NCBI GenBank assembly: GCA_022837595.1
Contig: JALHFX010000007.1
Location: 1 to 49,282, forward strand
DNA: 49,282 nucleotides
Source: Propionibacterium sp.
GTDB taxonomy: Bacteria; Actinomycetota; Actinomycetes; Propionibacteriales; Propionibacteriaceae
Direction of reading: 5' to 3'
The notes under the pieces were generated by a model that had not been told where the DNA came from, did not search any database, and was given only the letters and a program-made list of their open reading frames with translations. A program made the translations under genes and the position numbers. This document shows positions 1 through 8,956 of the stretch, piece by piece. How positions within the stretch are numbered: the first letter of the stretch is position 1; every line of letters starts with the position of its first letter.

Positions 1-1509
1 TGCCAGCCCAGCCGTCCGCCAGCCCGACCCGGTGATGGCGCGCAGATAGTGGAAAGCGGTCCAAGCAGCCAGCGCCGGACCACCCAGCACGAGCAGGGTA
101 GCGAACCAATCGGGATGGCCAAACGCGAGCGTCGACCCTAACGCCATCAAACCCAACCAGGGAGCATTAGCCCCGAGCATTCCCGGATCGGAGAGAGTCC
201 AGTTCGCCCAGGCCTGAGCTAAGTCAGCCGGTGCTGGCAGCAGCGCCGGGCCGGACAACATGCCGAAATGCATGAGCCGACGACTCGCGACCAAACTGCC
301 GACCAGCATCACCAGCAGCCCGATCACCGCTGGCGCCCACAGCCGAGCCCGCTGCCTGCCACCGGCGAAATCATCGCCGGTCAACTCGTCCAGCATGCCG
401 GAGTCGTCATCAGTGGTGAGGTCGTAGTAGCGTCGTATTCCCCAGCTTCGGTCCGGGAGTAACCCGGGGGCGAGTTCAGTGGTTGTCTCGGCTTCGTTCT
501 TGGCTGCGGCCGCGAGCAGCGCAGGTTTCTGCCGACGCAGCTGCGCGGCGGCTTTCAGTCGCCCACTGGCCATGCTCGGCGATTTGCCGAGGAGGTAGCC
601 GAAAGCACCCGCCACCGATTGAGCGCTGATCCGTGCGATTCGGCGTGCGGGCTTGGCCGCGTGCGCGGTAGCCACCACCATCCCCGCAGCCAGATCGACC
701 TCTACCGGGTCGGGCGCCAGCACGCTGTCGCGCAAACCAACCCGTCCGGCCTCCACATGACGCAATGCCGCAGCGGGCCAGGTACGCACGAGCATGCCCT
801 GACTGTTCGCGCGCCAGCCCAGGTCGACGCCATCGCGGAAAAGCGGGATGCTCGGTTCAAGCCCACCCAGCTGACGCCAGGCATCCATGGTGACCAGCAG
901 CCCCGCAGTGGAGGCGCCGAGCACTGGGGCGGGTTCCTGCTGGTGTTGGTCGATGTCTCCGGGTTCGACGGTGTGGACCCGCATACCGGACGGCGAGATC
1001 GATTCGCCCACGGCGCTCATCTGATCGGGATGGTTGCGGCGTTTGGGACGCAGCAGTTTTGGAACCACGATCGCGGGTAGGCGACCGGCATCATCGGGAG
1101 TCGCGGCACCCACCAGGAGTTCGGTCAACGCGGTACGATTCGGCGTCGAATCGTCGTGCAGCAGCCAGATCTTGGAGGCCGCAAAACCGTCTTCGAGGGC
1201 GGCTTCGATCGCGAGTTCGACGTTCGCCCCGAAACCCTGGTCGGCCCGGCCATCGATCACCGTGTGAATAAGCCCGTCGTGGACGCCCTTGTCGAGCAGC
1301 GCTCGCGAACCATCGACCGATCCCGCGTCAACCGCGATCAGACGTCCTGGTTGATCGTTCTGCCTGGCCAGCCCCACCAGGGTTCTGCCAAGCCATTGCT
1401 CGCCGTTGTGCGCGACGAGAACCGCCAGCACGGTGCTGGCGTCAACGCTTGGGGGCGCGTCATCCGATGATTGGTGAGCCCACTCCCAGATGTCTGCTGA
1501 CCGGTCCAC
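1..1509 (-). CDS. Family 2 glycosyltransferase, membrane-bound (3' part outside window)
   Basis: Open frame of 503 codons running off the left edge, so only the N-terminal part is visible. The first ~300 residues read as a GT-A type GT2 domain: an N-terminal strand 'VLAVLVAHNG', 'LIAVDAGSVDGS' and the acidic cluster 'WLLHDDSTPN' expected to bind the nucleotide-sugar metal. Around residue 400 a hydrophobic segment (APAVIGLLVMLVGSLVAS) begins a membrane part that continues past the edge. The GTG start at 1509 is the only near start after an in-frame stop; there is no Shine-Dalgarno, but TAAAGT lies 7 nt upstream (1517-1522), suggesting a leaderless mRNA. It lies directly downstream of whiB. Known: large GT2 membrane proteins next to whiB are common in actinobacteria and are thought to act in wall-polysaccharide synthesis. 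The sugar substrate is unknown. Confidence 0.8.
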   Translation of the reverse strand, partial: MDRSADIWEWAHQSSDDAPPSVDASTVLAVLVAHNGEQWLGRTLVGLARQNDQPGRLIAVDAGSVDGSRALLDKGVHDGLIHTVIDGRADQGFGANVELAIEAALEDGFAASKIWLLHDDSTPNRTALTELLVGAATPDDAGRLPAIVVPKLLRPKRRNHPDQMSAVGESISPSGMRVHTVEPGDIDQHQQEPAPVLGASTAGLLVTMDAWRQLGGLEPSIPLFRDGVDLGWRANSQGMLVRTWPAAALRHVEAGRVGLRDSVLAPDPVEVDLAAGMVVATAHAAKPARRIARISAQSVAGAFGYLLGKSPSMASGRLKAAAQLRRQKPALLAAAAKNEAETTTELAPGLLPDRSWGIRRYYDLTTDDDSGMLDELTGDDFAGGRQRARLWAPAVIGLLVMLVGSLVASRRLMHFGMLSGPALLPAPADLAQAWANWTLSDPGMLGANAPWLGLMALGSTLAFGHPDWFATLLVLGGPALAAWTAFHYLRAITGSGWRTAGLA

Positions 1510-1565
1510 TAGCCGAACTTTAGCGAATACAGTGCAAATCCCGGATTATTGGTGAGTCGGCACGA

Positions 1566-1829
1566 TCACACCGCGCGCTTCTTGAGTTGACGACGTTCGC
1601 GCTCGGAAAGCCCACCCCAGATACCGAAACGTTCGTCGTTACCCAGCGCGTAGTCCAAGCACTCGGATCGTACTTGGCAGTTCTGACAGACCCGCTTCGC
1701 CTCACGCGTAGAACCGCCTTTCTCGGGGAAGAAAGCCTCCGGATCGGTCTGGGCGCACAAGGCCTGCTCCTGCCATGCGAGAACGCCGTCATCTTCATCG
1801 TTGTCGAAGCGTACTTGCAAGGGCTGCAT
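1566..1829 (-). CDS. whiB: WhiB-family iron-sulfur transcription factor (WhiB2-like)
   Basis: 87-residue protein with the four iron-sulfur cysteines at about 25, 48, 51 and 57 (C-X22-C-X2-C-X5-C), the turn 'GIWGG' and a basic C-terminus (RERRQLKKR), which is the complete WhiB signature. Start chosen at ATG 1829 because GGAAGGAG lies 5 nt upstream; an in-frame start at 1874 would add 15 non-conserved residues. Family role: [4Fe-4S] or nitric-oxide-sensing regulators that act with sigma factors; the WhiB2 group controls septation and division. The neighbourhood (GT2 glycosyltransferase, manC) matches the WhiB2 locus of other actinobacteria. A separate sigma-70-type promoter and a palindrome lie upstream. 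Confidence 0.93.
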   Translation of the reverse strand: MQPLQVRFDNDEDDGVLAWQEQALCAQTDPEAFFPEKGGSTREAKRVCQNCQVRSECLDYALGNDERFGIWGGLSERERRQLKKRAV

Positions 1830-1879
1830 TCCCACTCCTTCCGGTTGTCTGGCATGAGGAGACAACTCACACACATGAA

Positions 1880-1909
1880 ATTACACCCATGTTGTTCACG
1901 GCGTGTCAA
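1880..1909 (-). promoter_or_regulatory. Promoter of whiB
   Basis: On the minus strand a perfect -35 hexamer TTGACA (1904-1909) is followed after 18 bp by TGTAAT (1880-1885). The predicted transcript starts near 1873, giving a leader of about 45 nt that carries the whiB ribosome-binding site. It is the best-matching sigma-70 type promoter I saw in the window. Confidence 0.65.
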
Positions 1910-1911
1910 GA

Positions 1912-1926
1912 TGACAAATCTTGTCA
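1912..1926. promoter_or_regulatory. Inverted repeat next to the whiB -35 box (possible operator)
   Basis: TGACAA-ATC-TTGTCA is a perfect 6-bp inverted repeat with a 3-bp spacer, ending 2 bp upstream of the whiB -35 hexamer. Position and symmetry suit a dimeric regulator. The regulator is unknown. Confidence 0.4.
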
Positions 1927-2007
1927 GAGCTGTTCGAGGGCGCGCAAACCCCTCTGGGGAGCACCGATCGGAGTGTTACTTAACTGTTCGGTTCGTCGCG
2001 GTAAGGA

Positions 2008-2805
2008 TCACTCAGGACGCCGCGATGGCGTCCAATCCGGGGCAGGACGCTGACCTGGGATGGTCGTTGGCCGACCATCCATCTGCTCGGCTGCGGACCG
2101 GGGTGTCGCCTCCGGGCCAGGTTCGGTGGGCAGATCCTCGGGCGCAATACCGCCACGCGACCAGGTTTGGCGGGACGGTGGCTTGGGTGCAGGCTGCGGG
2201 GCCTCAATGGCTTCTGGGCCACCAGGGGTAAGCATCGGAGGGGCCGCACCGGTCGCGGCGTCTCCCGCCCGGTTCCACTGCAAACCAACCGCTTCAGGAG
2301 GATTCCAGACCGGTTGACGTCCGGGTACCTGATCCGGCTGGGCAGCCTCCGGCTGAGTTTCATCGTCCGGGGCCGGCGCGGCGATCGGCCAACGGCGTAG
2401 TCGCCAGAGCACGATGGCGGCGACCGCCTTGACCAGGGTCTCGACCAGGCCGCCCAACGCCGATAACCAGGCCCCGACACTGAACGCACCGAACAGTCCC
2501 ATGATCCAGAAAAGCAAGCCAGCGCCTGTGGCCACGCTCACCACGATCGCCGCTGCTTTGACCAGCCGATCCGCGTCGGGGACCGGAGGATCCACCACCA
2601 AGCAGGTCAAAGTCAACGCTACGACCACGAAGATCCACACCAACGAAACCGAATCTGCACCCGCTTGACGCGCTGCGGTAGCGATATACGTCCCGTCACT
2701 GAGCAGCACCGCGAAATAGACGACCGCAACCGCGACGTAGAAACAGATGATCACCAACACCCCGACCGTCGCCGGGCCACGGAGTCTTCTGGCGTATTCG
2801 ATCAT
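2008..2805 (-). CDS. Integral membrane protein with proline-rich tail, unknown function
   Basis: 265 residues. Four hydrophobic segments (about 12-34, 52-70, 84-104 and 108-136) make up the N-terminal half; residues 140-265 form a Pro/Ala/Glu/Arg-rich tail that looks disordered and probably cytoplasmic. I do not recognise a family. The ATG at 2805 has GAAGG 6 nt upstream, and the gene begins 10 nt after the manC stop on the same strand, so it is probably cotranscribed with manC. A role in envelope or glycoconjugate assembly is only an inference from this linkage. Confidence 0.75.
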   Translation of the reverse strand: MIEYARRLRGPATVGVLVIICFYVAVAVVYFAVLLSDGTYIATAARQAGADSVSLVWIFVVVALTLTCLVVDPPVPDADRLVKAAAIVVSVATGAGLLFWIMGLFGAFSVGAWLSALGGLVETLVKAVAAIVLWRLRRWPIAAPAPDDETQPEAAQPDQVPGRQPVWNPPEAVGLQWNRAGDAATGAAPPMLTPGGPEAIEAPQPAPKPPSRQTWSRGGIAPEDLPTEPGPEATPRSAAEQMDGRPTTIPGQRPAPDWTPSRRPE

Positions 2806-2815
2806 TGACGCACCT

Positions 2816-3892
2816 TCAAGCTAGTTCGGGGGATATCTCGGCTGCGACTTTGTCGGCCAGTTCCTTCACCTCTTGGCTGGCCGCCAAGGAACCTACCACT
2901 ACCGCCTCGTCGGTTCGCACGACGAAAAGGCCCTCGACTCCCACAACGCCCAGCACGGTGCCCGGCTCATTGTTCATCAACAGGCAGCCTGAAGTATCGA
3001 TGCTCGCGACGGTCCCCACCCGCGCGTTACCGTGCTCGTCGTGTGCCAGCACTTCGTGCAGCGAAGCATAGCTGCCGACATCGGCCCACTCGATCTCCAA
3101 AGCGACCGCGACAATATGCGCATCGGTCTGGCCATGCGAAACAGGCTCCATCACGCCGTAATCCACCGAGATCTTCACCAGCGTCGGATAGATCTCAGCC
3201 AGCCGCTGCGGTTGTGTGGCGAGTTCGATGACCTTCTCATAGGTCTGGGGCATCAGCACCCGAAGCTGCTCCAGCAAAGTCGCTGCCCGCCAGACGAACA
3301 TTCCGGCATTCCACCAGTAGCGTCCCGATGCGAGATAGGCCTGGGCCGTCTCCAGGCAGGGCTTCTCCTTGAACTCGGTGATCTGGCTCGCGACGCCGTA
3401 CCCTTCGATGTCGGCACCACGGGCGAGATAACCGTAGCCGGTGTGTGGACTCGTCGGCACCACGCCGAAAGCCACCAGCGCCTTCGGGTCGTCGCTGGCC
3501 AGCCGGAATCCATCGTCCAGTGCCTTGGCGAAGACATCGACCGGCGTGATCAGTTGATCGGCAGTCACCACAGCAACCACCGCATCCGGATCGCGGCGGG
3601 CCAATACTGCCGCAGGCCAGGCCACTGCGTTCAGCGAATCGCGACCGGTGGGCTCGCCCAGGATGTTCTCGGCCAACAATTCGGGCAACTGCTCGGCCAC
3701 GACGTCGGTGTAGGCCGCGCCGGCGCAAACTACCACATTCGCGGCGGGCACCACCGCACGAACCCGCTCAAAGGCGAGCTGCAGCAGGCTTTTCCCGTCG
3801 AACAGCGGCAGCAGCTGCTTGGGTTCCCCCTGCCTCGATAACGGCCACAGCCGCTTCCCTGATCCACCTGCCATGATGACTACGTAGCGCAC
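2816..3892 (-). CDS. manC: Mannose-1-phosphate guanylyltransferase (GDP-mannose pyrophosphorylase)
   Basis: 358 residues, one-domain form. The N-terminus carries the nucleotidyltransferase signature 'MAGGSGKRLWPLSR' followed by 'PKQLLPLFDGKSLL'; 'VVTADQL' and 'WWNAGMFVWRA' are further family blocks. Reaction: mannose-1-phosphate + GTP to GDP-mannose + PPi, supplying mannosyl donors for lipoglycans and wall glycans. The start is GTG 3892, since the only nearby ATG would remove the first strand of the nucleotide fold; TAGATT lies 6 nt upstream (3899-3904), a leaderless layout. Cotranscribed with the membrane protein downstream. Confidence 0.92.
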   Translation of the reverse strand: MRYVVIMAGGSGKRLWPLSRQGEPKQLLPLFDGKSLLQLAFERVRAVVPAANVVVCAGAAYTDVVAEQLPELLAENILGEPTGRDSLNAVAWPAAVLARRDPDAVVAVVTADQLITPVDVFAKALDDGFRLASDDPKALVAFGVVPTSPHTGYGYLARGADIEGYGVASQITEFKEKPCLETAQAYLASGRYWWNAGMFVWRAATLLEQLRVLMPQTYEKVIELATQPQRLAEIYPTLVKISVDYGVMEPVSHGQTDAHIVAVALEIEWADVGSYASLHEVLAHDEHGNARVGTVASIDTSGCLLMNNEPGTVLGVVGVEGLFVVRTDEAVVVGSLAASQEVKELADKVAAEISPELA

Positions 3893-4082
3893 AGATTCAA
3901 TCTAGCGGCCTTAACCTGAATCCGCCGATGGGCCGCGTCGCGAACGGCACCTGGCGGGTGCGATGGCAAGGCGGACGAACCAGGCGCACCGGGGTGGGCG
4001 AACTGAGGACAACGCGGCCAGCGTGTACGCCAGGGGACGCGCAGCTGCGGAAAATCGGCGGATTAAGGCTTAACATAGACCA

Positions 4083-4823
4083 ATGGTTCTGCGCGCGAAC
4101 ATACCCCCATCGAGCGACCCGCTCGCCGCGCTGGAGGATCGGGTCGACACGGCGGGATCCAAACCGCTGATCACCTGGTACGACCTTGACCAAGGTATCC
4201 GCACTGAGTTATCCGGACGAACATTCGCCAACTGGGTCGACAAGTCTGCAAACCTGCTGGTGTCGATCGATGTCGAAGATTGTCCACGCGTCGCGAACAC
4301 GCTGTTGGTCACCGATCCCGGTCATTGGGTGGGTCTGGTCTGGACGATGGCTATCTGGCAGCTGGGCGGCCAGGTCGTGGCCGTCCCACGCGAGGAGCTT
4401 GCTGCCACGAATCTGTTGGATGCAGCCATTGTCGGACCACGAGACCGGCACCCGGTTCCCGGTGTCGAGACCATTGCCTGTTCGCTTCACCCGCTTGGGG
4501 CCGGATTTCGCGACCGGCCCAACGGAGTCACCGACTATGCAGAGGTGTTGAGCCAACCGGATGTCCATTGGCGGGTACAACCAGAAAACCCGATCTGTTT
4601 CCACGGTAACGATGTGCTGCGCTGGGATGAGCTGACGAAAGTCACGCCGAGCAGTGAACGCGTTCTCTTTTGCCCCGACCCCGACCCATGGACGACGATC
4701 CGGACGGCTTTGGTCGCTCCGATCCTGGGCGGCGGCTCAGCGGTGGTCGCGGTGGGCGGCACCAACGAGCAACTCGCCTCGCTGGCAGAACAGGAGCGCG
4801 CCATCCTGATCCAGGCGTCCTGA
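4083..4823 (+). CDS. TIGR03089-family protein (degenerate AMP-binding-like)
   Basis: 246 residues resembling the TIGR03089 family found only in actinobacteria: the N-terminal half follows acyl-CoA synthetase-like sequence ('PLITWYDLDQGIRTELSGRT', 'LVTDPGHWVGLVW'), but no complete AMP-binding P-loop or adenylation core is visible and the protein is half the length of an active synthetase. Function unknown. Divergent from manC. TAACAT (4071-4076) lies 6 nt before the ATG and no Shine-Dalgarno is present, so a leaderless transcript is likely. In mycobacteria I recall it beside the LCP gene, as here. Confidence 0.8.
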   Translation: MVLRANIPPSSDPLAALEDRVDTAGSKPLITWYDLDQGIRTELSGRTFANWVDKSANLLVSIDVEDCPRVANTLLVTDPGHWVGLVWTMAIWQLGGQVVAVPREELAATNLLDAAIVGPRDRHPVPGVETIACSLHPLGAGFRDRPNGVTDYAEVLSQPDVHWRVQPENPICFHGNDVLRWDELTKVTPSSERVLFCPDPDPWTTIRTALVAPILGGGSAVVAVGGTNEQLASLAEQERAILIQAS

Positions 4824-4930
4824 TCTGAGTGCCCAAGACAAGAACTCTGTGAGCCGATGAGGCAATTCGGCCCAAAAAACCCGGTTCCGCTTAGCCGAGG
4901 TGGTCACTTCCGGTGACTAGGCTGGCTGCC

Positions 4931-6229
4931 ATGACTGAGGACCGTGACCGGCAGGCCGACCTTGATTGGCTCTACGGGGGCTCGTCCGGCGCTCAGCCGC
5001 CGCCCCGGGCGCCACAGCCTCGTCCGGCTCAAGCGGCGCAGCCCCGTCCAGCCCAGGCGGCGCAGCCCCGTCCGGCCCAGGCGGCACAGCCCCGTCCGAC
5101 TCACGCGGCACAGCCCCGTCCAGCCCAGGCGCCACAGCCCCGTCCGGCTCAAGCGCCCCAGTCTCGTCCGGTCCAGGCGGCTCCCCAGCAGCGCCCTGTT
5201 GACCCCGCCCCGCAATCTCGACGTAGCCAATACCCGCCTCAACAAAGCTCCGCTCGATATCCGGGCGGTAGGCCATCGCAGCAAGCAACCACGCCAGCGC
5301 GTCGACGTCGGCGCAGACGTTCACCCTTACGCCTTATTGGGATCCTGCTGCTGGCCTTCGTCATCTGGCTGGTAGCTGTACCCGTCATCGCTTTGACCCG
5401 TATGACTTCGGTCCCTCAGCTGGATCCGACCGCACAACTCGCCAAACAACCCGGAACAGCAGTGCTTCTGGTCGGCAGTGATGCCCGCGGCGATGTGGAA
5501 GGTGCCCGCGCCGACACAATGATGATCCTGTATAAACCGACGCACGGACCGTCGGTACTCATCAGCCTGCCTCGTGACTCCTATGTCGATATTCCCGGCT
5601 ACGGCATGAACAAACTGAATGCGGCCTACTCCTTCGGTGGCGCCGAATTACTCGAGGAGACCGTCGAGCAGGCGACCGGCGTACAACTCGACGGCTATCT
5701 GGAGATCGGGTTCGATGGTTTCGTCGACCTTGTGGATGCGGTCGGCGGTATCGAGGTCTGCGTCGACGACGCGGTCTGGGATGAACTGTCGGGGCTCGAT
5801 CTACCCGCCGGCTGCAGCAAGATCAAAGGCGAGATGGCACTGGCCTATGTACGGATGCGCTACGCGGACCCCGAAGGCGATATTGGTCGCGCGAAACGCC
5901 AGCGCGAGGTCATCGGCAAAGTCGTCAAGAAGGCCGCGACGCCGTCCACCATCCTGAATCCGATCAAGTACTGGAAGACGGCGATGGCTGTCTCGAAGAT
6001 GCTTGCGAAAGGCAACCAGACCAGCATCACCACGTTCGTGCCTGCGGGCCTGGCGTTGATGAGCGTGTCGGGCGGCGACGGATTGTCTTTGGTGGTGCCG
6101 ATCTCAGCCGCCGACGGCTGGTCCGACGATGGCCAGTCCGTGGTGATCTGGGACGACGCAGCGGCAGCCGAACTCTTCGGTGAGATCGCGTCCGGGCAAA
6201 CCTCGGATTTGGACCGCTTCGTCGGCTGA
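4931..6229 (+). CDS. LytR-CpsA-Psr (LCP) family wall-polymer ligase
   Basis: 432 residues. Order: a proline/glutamine-rich cytoplasmic N-terminus (about 20-120) with seven tandem 8-residue repeats (PQPRPAQA type), a poly-Arg stop (RRRRRR), one membrane segment (about 131-155), then the LCP domain (about 175-336) with 'VLLVGSDAR', 'ARADTMMIL', 'SLPRDSYVDIPG', 'KLNAAYSFGG' and 'YVRMRYADPEGDIGRAKRQ', the Asp and Arg residues expected to hold the polyprenyl-pyrophosphate substrate. Known role: transfers lipid-linked glycopolymers to peptidoglycan outside the membrane. ATG 4931 is preferred (TAGGCT 7 nt upstream); an in-frame GTG at 4913 adds 6 residues. Confidence 0.93.
   Translation: MTEDRDRQADLDWLYGGSSGAQPPPRAPQPRPAQAAQPRPAQAAQPRPAQAAQPRPTHAAQPRPAQAPQPRPAQAPQSRPVQAAPQQRPVDPAPQSRRSQYPPQQSSARYPGGRPSQQATTPARRRRRRRSPLRLIGILLLAFVIWLVAVPVIALTRMTSVPQLDPTAQLAKQPGTAVLLVGSDARGDVEGARADTMMILYKPTHGPSVLISLPRDSYVDIPGYGMNKLNAAYSFGGAELLEETVEQATGVQLDGYLEIGFDGFVDLVDAVGGIEVCVDDAVWDELSGLDLPAGCSKIKGEMALAYVRMRYADPEGDIGRAKRQREVIGKVVKKAATPSTILNPIKYWKTAMAVSKMLAKGNQTSITTFVPAGLALMSVSGGDGLSLVVPISAADGWSDDGQSVVIWDDAAAAELFGEIASGQTSDLDRFVG
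5012..5179 (+). repeat. 24-bp coding tandem repeat, 7 units (LCP N-terminus)
   Basis: Seven in-frame 24-bp units encode P/A-Q-P/S-R-P-A/T/V-Q/H-A. Most substitutions between units are synonymous or conservative, which indicates expansion by slippage with the reading frame kept. The segment precedes the membrane anchor and would act as a flexible cytoplasmic tail. Confidence 0.9.
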
Positions 6230-6294
6230 GATCGTGCCGGGGCTGGGCAAGAGCCGCACATGATGACTTGCTGGATCACTCGGAAGAGGACCTG

Positions 6295-7176
6295 ATGCTT
6301 GAATTGGCCCATCTGTCCCGCTCCTTCGGGCAGCTGCGAGCGGTGGACGATGTCTCGTTCACGGTGCCGTCCGGAAAGATGATCGGCTTCATCGGCGCCA
6401 ACGGAGCAGGCAAAACCACCACGATGCGGATGATCATGGGGCTGCTTGCACCCGACGGCGGCACGGTGAGCTGGCAGGGCAACCCGATCACCCGCGATAT
6501 CCGTTCCCGCTTCGGGTATATGCCAGAAGAACGTGGCCTCTACGCCAAACAACCGATCGGCCGTCAGCTCGTCTACCTTGCTGAGCTCAAAGGCATGAAA
6601 CGCGCGGCTGCGGCGCGCGAAGCGTCCGAACTGATGACACGGTTCGGGCTGGGAGATCGGCTCAAAGACCGGCTCGAGAAGCTCAGCCTCGGCAATCAGC
6701 AACGCGTCCAAATCGCGGCCGCCGTGATGGCCGACCCGATCGGGTTGATCCTGGACGAGCCGTTCAGCGGTCTGGACCCCAAAGCCGTCGATGAAATGGC
6801 CGGCCTGCTCTCCGAACGTGCCGCCCGCGGGGTGCCGGTGCTGTTCAGCAGCCACCAGCTCGATCTGGTCGACCGGCTCTGCGACGGATTGGTCATCCTT
6901 GCTGACGGCCGGGTCGTTGCCGCGGGCTCCAGGGACGAACTCGAATCGCGCGGTCGCAACAGATACCGGTTGGTGATCGACACCGACGCCTCGTGGGTAC
7001 GAGGAACACCCGGGCTGAGCGTGACGCAAATCACCGGGTGTACGGCGGTCTTCGAAATTGATTCTCCCGGCGCGGAGCACGAGCTGCTGACCGAGGCGCT
7101 ACGACGCGGCCGGGTGCTCGAGTACGCGCCGGTGCGTTCGAGTCTGTCCGAGATCTACCGGGAGGTGACAGCATGA
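6295..7176 (+). CDS. ABC transporter ATP-binding protein (NatA-like)
   Basis: 293 residues. Walker A GANGAGKTT at 34-42, signature 'LSLGNQQRVQ', Walker B 'LILDEPFSGLDP', then an H-loop 'SSHQLD'. The C-terminal ~80 residues resemble the DUF4162 extension typical of NatA/drug-exporter ATPases. ATG 6295 is chosen because GAGG lies 6 nt upstream; the in-frame ATG at 6268 has none. The last codons overlap the permease start (ATGA), so the two are translationally coupled and form one exporter. Substrate unknown (sodium, peptide or drug export are family options). Confidence 0.92.
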   Translation: MLELAHLSRSFGQLRAVDDVSFTVPSGKMIGFIGANGAGKTTTMRMIMGLLAPDGGTVSWQGNPITRDIRSRFGYMPEERGLYAKQPIGRQLVYLAELKGMKRAAAAREASELMTRFGLGDRLKDRLEKLSLGNQQRVQIAAAVMADPIGLILDEPFSGLDPKAVDEMAGLLSERAARGVPVLFSSHQLDLVDRLCDGLVILADGRVVAAGSRDELESRGRNRYRLVIDTDASWVRGTPGLSVTQITGCTAVFEIDSPGAEHELLTEALRRGRVLEYAPVRSSLSEIYREVTA

Positions 7177-8375
7177 ACCGCACGTCCGCCAAACAGCCCG
7201 CGAGTAGCGGTCGGCCAGCTTGGGTGATCGTCGCCATCCGTGAGATCGTCGTGAAAGTCACCGACAAGGCCTTCATCATCGGCACCTTGACCACGCTCGG
7301 CCTGATCATCGCAGGTTTCGCCGTCAGTCTTCTGGTCAGCACACGCACACAAACCATCGATGTTGCGGTCACCACCCCTGAGGCGGCAGCGCTTGCCCGA
7401 TCAGTAGATCTGCTGGCAGAACAATCCGGCGCCGGCGACCGTCTGCGGGTCGTCGAGGTAGCAGACCAGACCCAAGCCCGTGCCCAAGTCGAATCCGGTG
7501 AAGCCAGCGTCTTCTTGCATCACGAGGACCACGGTTGGGTCACGACCTGGCAATCCGCGGCCGACAGCGCATTCGGTCGGCAACTGGAAGAGGTCTTGGA
7601 GACTCAAGCGATCAGCGACCTTGCCCACCAGGCCGGCATCAGCGACGAGGCACTCGCTCAACGACTCGATGTGAGCACCGAAGTCTTGGACCCGGACGCA
7701 GCAGGCGGACCGCTCGGGATGATCGCAGCGATCGTCTTCGGCGTGCTCTTCATGATCTCCTCGATGACCTATGGGATGCAGATCGCGACGTCGGTCATCG
7801 AGGAGAAACAGTCCCGGATCGTCGAAATCCTCGTTGCCGTCATTCCGGTGCGACAACTGCTGGCCGGCAAGGTGGTCGGAAACACGGTGATCGCGTTCGC
7901 CCAGCTCGTGATCATGCTCGCCGCAGGGATGATCGGGCTCTCGTTGACCGCGCTGAGCGGCTATCTGCCTGGTTTCGCGGCTGCTGCGGGCTGGTTTCTG
8001 CTCTTCTTCCTCGCGGGCTTCCTCGCACTGGCATGTATCTGGGCCGCGGCCGGCGCCTTGGGGACGCGCAGCGAAGACCTGAATCAAACGTCCACCCCGC
8101 TGATGTGGGTGCTCATGGCGACCTATTTCGCCGCCTTCGCCGCGACCGGGACTGTTCGCACCGCGCTGAGCTTCGTCCCCATCGTCTCGGCGGTGCTGAT
8201 GCCCGCCCGGCTGGTCGAAGGCTCGGTCAGCTGGTGGGAGCCATTGGCAGCGCTTGCGTCCAACCTGGCCTTCGCGGTGCTGATGGTACTGCTCGGTGAA
8301 CGCATCTACCGACGGGCGCTCTTGCGCACCGCCGGGCGTCTCAAGTGGCGGCAGGCGATCACGCTGCACGAGTGA
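7173..8375 (+). CDS. ABC-2 type transporter permease (NatB-like)
   Basis: 400 residues: one N-terminal membrane segment (about 30-55), an external domain of about 130 residues, then about five membrane segments in the C-terminal half, including 'SSMTYGMQIATSVIEEKQSRIVEIL' around residue 200, a hallmark region of NatB-like ABC-2 permeases. Pairs with the ATPase just upstream through a 4-nt overlap. Converges on purE; a GC-rich hairpin at 8411-8444 may end both transcripts. Confidence 0.9.
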   Translation: MNRTSAKQPASSGRPAWVIVAIREIVVKVTDKAFIIGTLTTLGLIIAGFAVSLLVSTRTQTIDVAVTTPEAAALARSVDLLAEQSGAGDRLRVVEVADQTQARAQVESGEASVFLHHEDHGWVTTWQSAADSAFGRQLEEVLETQAISDLAHQAGISDEALAQRLDVSTEVLDPDAAGGPLGMIAAIVFGVLFMISSMTYGMQIATSVIEEKQSRIVEILVAVIPVRQLLAGKVVGNTVIAFAQLVIMLAAGMIGLSLTALSGYLPGFAAAAGWFLLFFLAGFLALACIWAAAGALGTRSEDLNQTSTPLMWVLMATYFAAFAATGTVRTALSFVPIVSAVLMPARLVEGSVSWWEPLAALASNLAFAVLMVLLGERIYRRALLRTAGRLKWRQAITLHE

Positions 8376-8410
8376 GGATCGGGGACATCACGAGAAACCC
8401 GCGAGCCCGG

Positions 8411-8444
8411 CCCTCCGGCGAGAACCTGTTACCGCCGGCGAGGG
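8411..8444. terminator. Possible bidirectional terminator hairpin
   Basis: CCCTCCGGCG (8411-8420) pairs with CGCCG-gc-GAGGG (8433-8444), a 10-bp stem with a 2-nt bulge, between the convergent ABC permease and purE ends. There is no T-run, so this is tentative. Confidence 0.4.
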
Positions 8445-8954
8445 TTACTGCTGGTCCTGCGACCTCTGCCCCCGGATCCGTTCCCCCTTGGCCAGCGACA
8501 TCCGACGCAAATCCTGCTGGAACTCCTTCATCTTCGTGACCAGGCCGGGGTCGGCGGCGCCGAGGATACGGGCCGCCAGCAGGCCGGCGTTACGCGCGCC
8601 GCCGACTGCGACGGTTGCGACCGGTACTCCCGCCGGCATCTGGACGATGGACAGCAGCGAATCCATGCCGTCGAGGTATTTCAACGGCACCGGCACCCCG
8701 ATCACCGGCAGCGGGGTCAAGGCGGCGAGCATGCCCGGTAGATGGGCGGCCCCGCCGGCACCCGCGATGATGCACTTCAACCCGCGCCCGTCTGCCTGCC
8801 TGCCATAGGCGACCATTTCCTCGGGCATCCGGTGCGCGGAGACCACATCGGCCTCATACGCGATGCCGAACTCCGCTAACGCTTCAGCGGCCGGGCTCAT
8901 CGTCGGCCAATCCGAATCCGACCCCATCACGATTCCCACCAACGGTGCGCTCAT
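8445..8954 (-). CDS. purE: N5-carboxyaminoimidazole ribonucleotide mutase
   Basis: 169 residues with the class I PurE motifs 'VGIVMGSDSDW', 'VVSAHRMPEEM', 'IIAGAGGAAHLPGM', 'PVIGVPVP' and 'SIVQMPAGVPVATV'. Converts N5-CAIR from PurK into CAIR in purine synthesis. Two ATGs are possible: 8960, overlapping the purK stop as ATGA, and 8954. I chose 8954 because GGAAGGG is 6 nt upstream of it. Either way purK-purE are translationally coupled. Confidence 0.95.
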   Translation of the reverse strand: MSAPLVGIVMGSDSDWPTMSPAAEALAEFGIAYEADVVSAHRMPEEMVAYGRQADGRGLKCIIAGAGGAAHLPGMLAALTPLPVIGVPVPLKYLDGMDSLLSIVQMPAGVPVATVAVGGARNAGLLAARILGAADPGLVTKMKEFQQDLRRMSLAKGERIRGQRSQDQQ

Positions 8955-8956
8955 CG

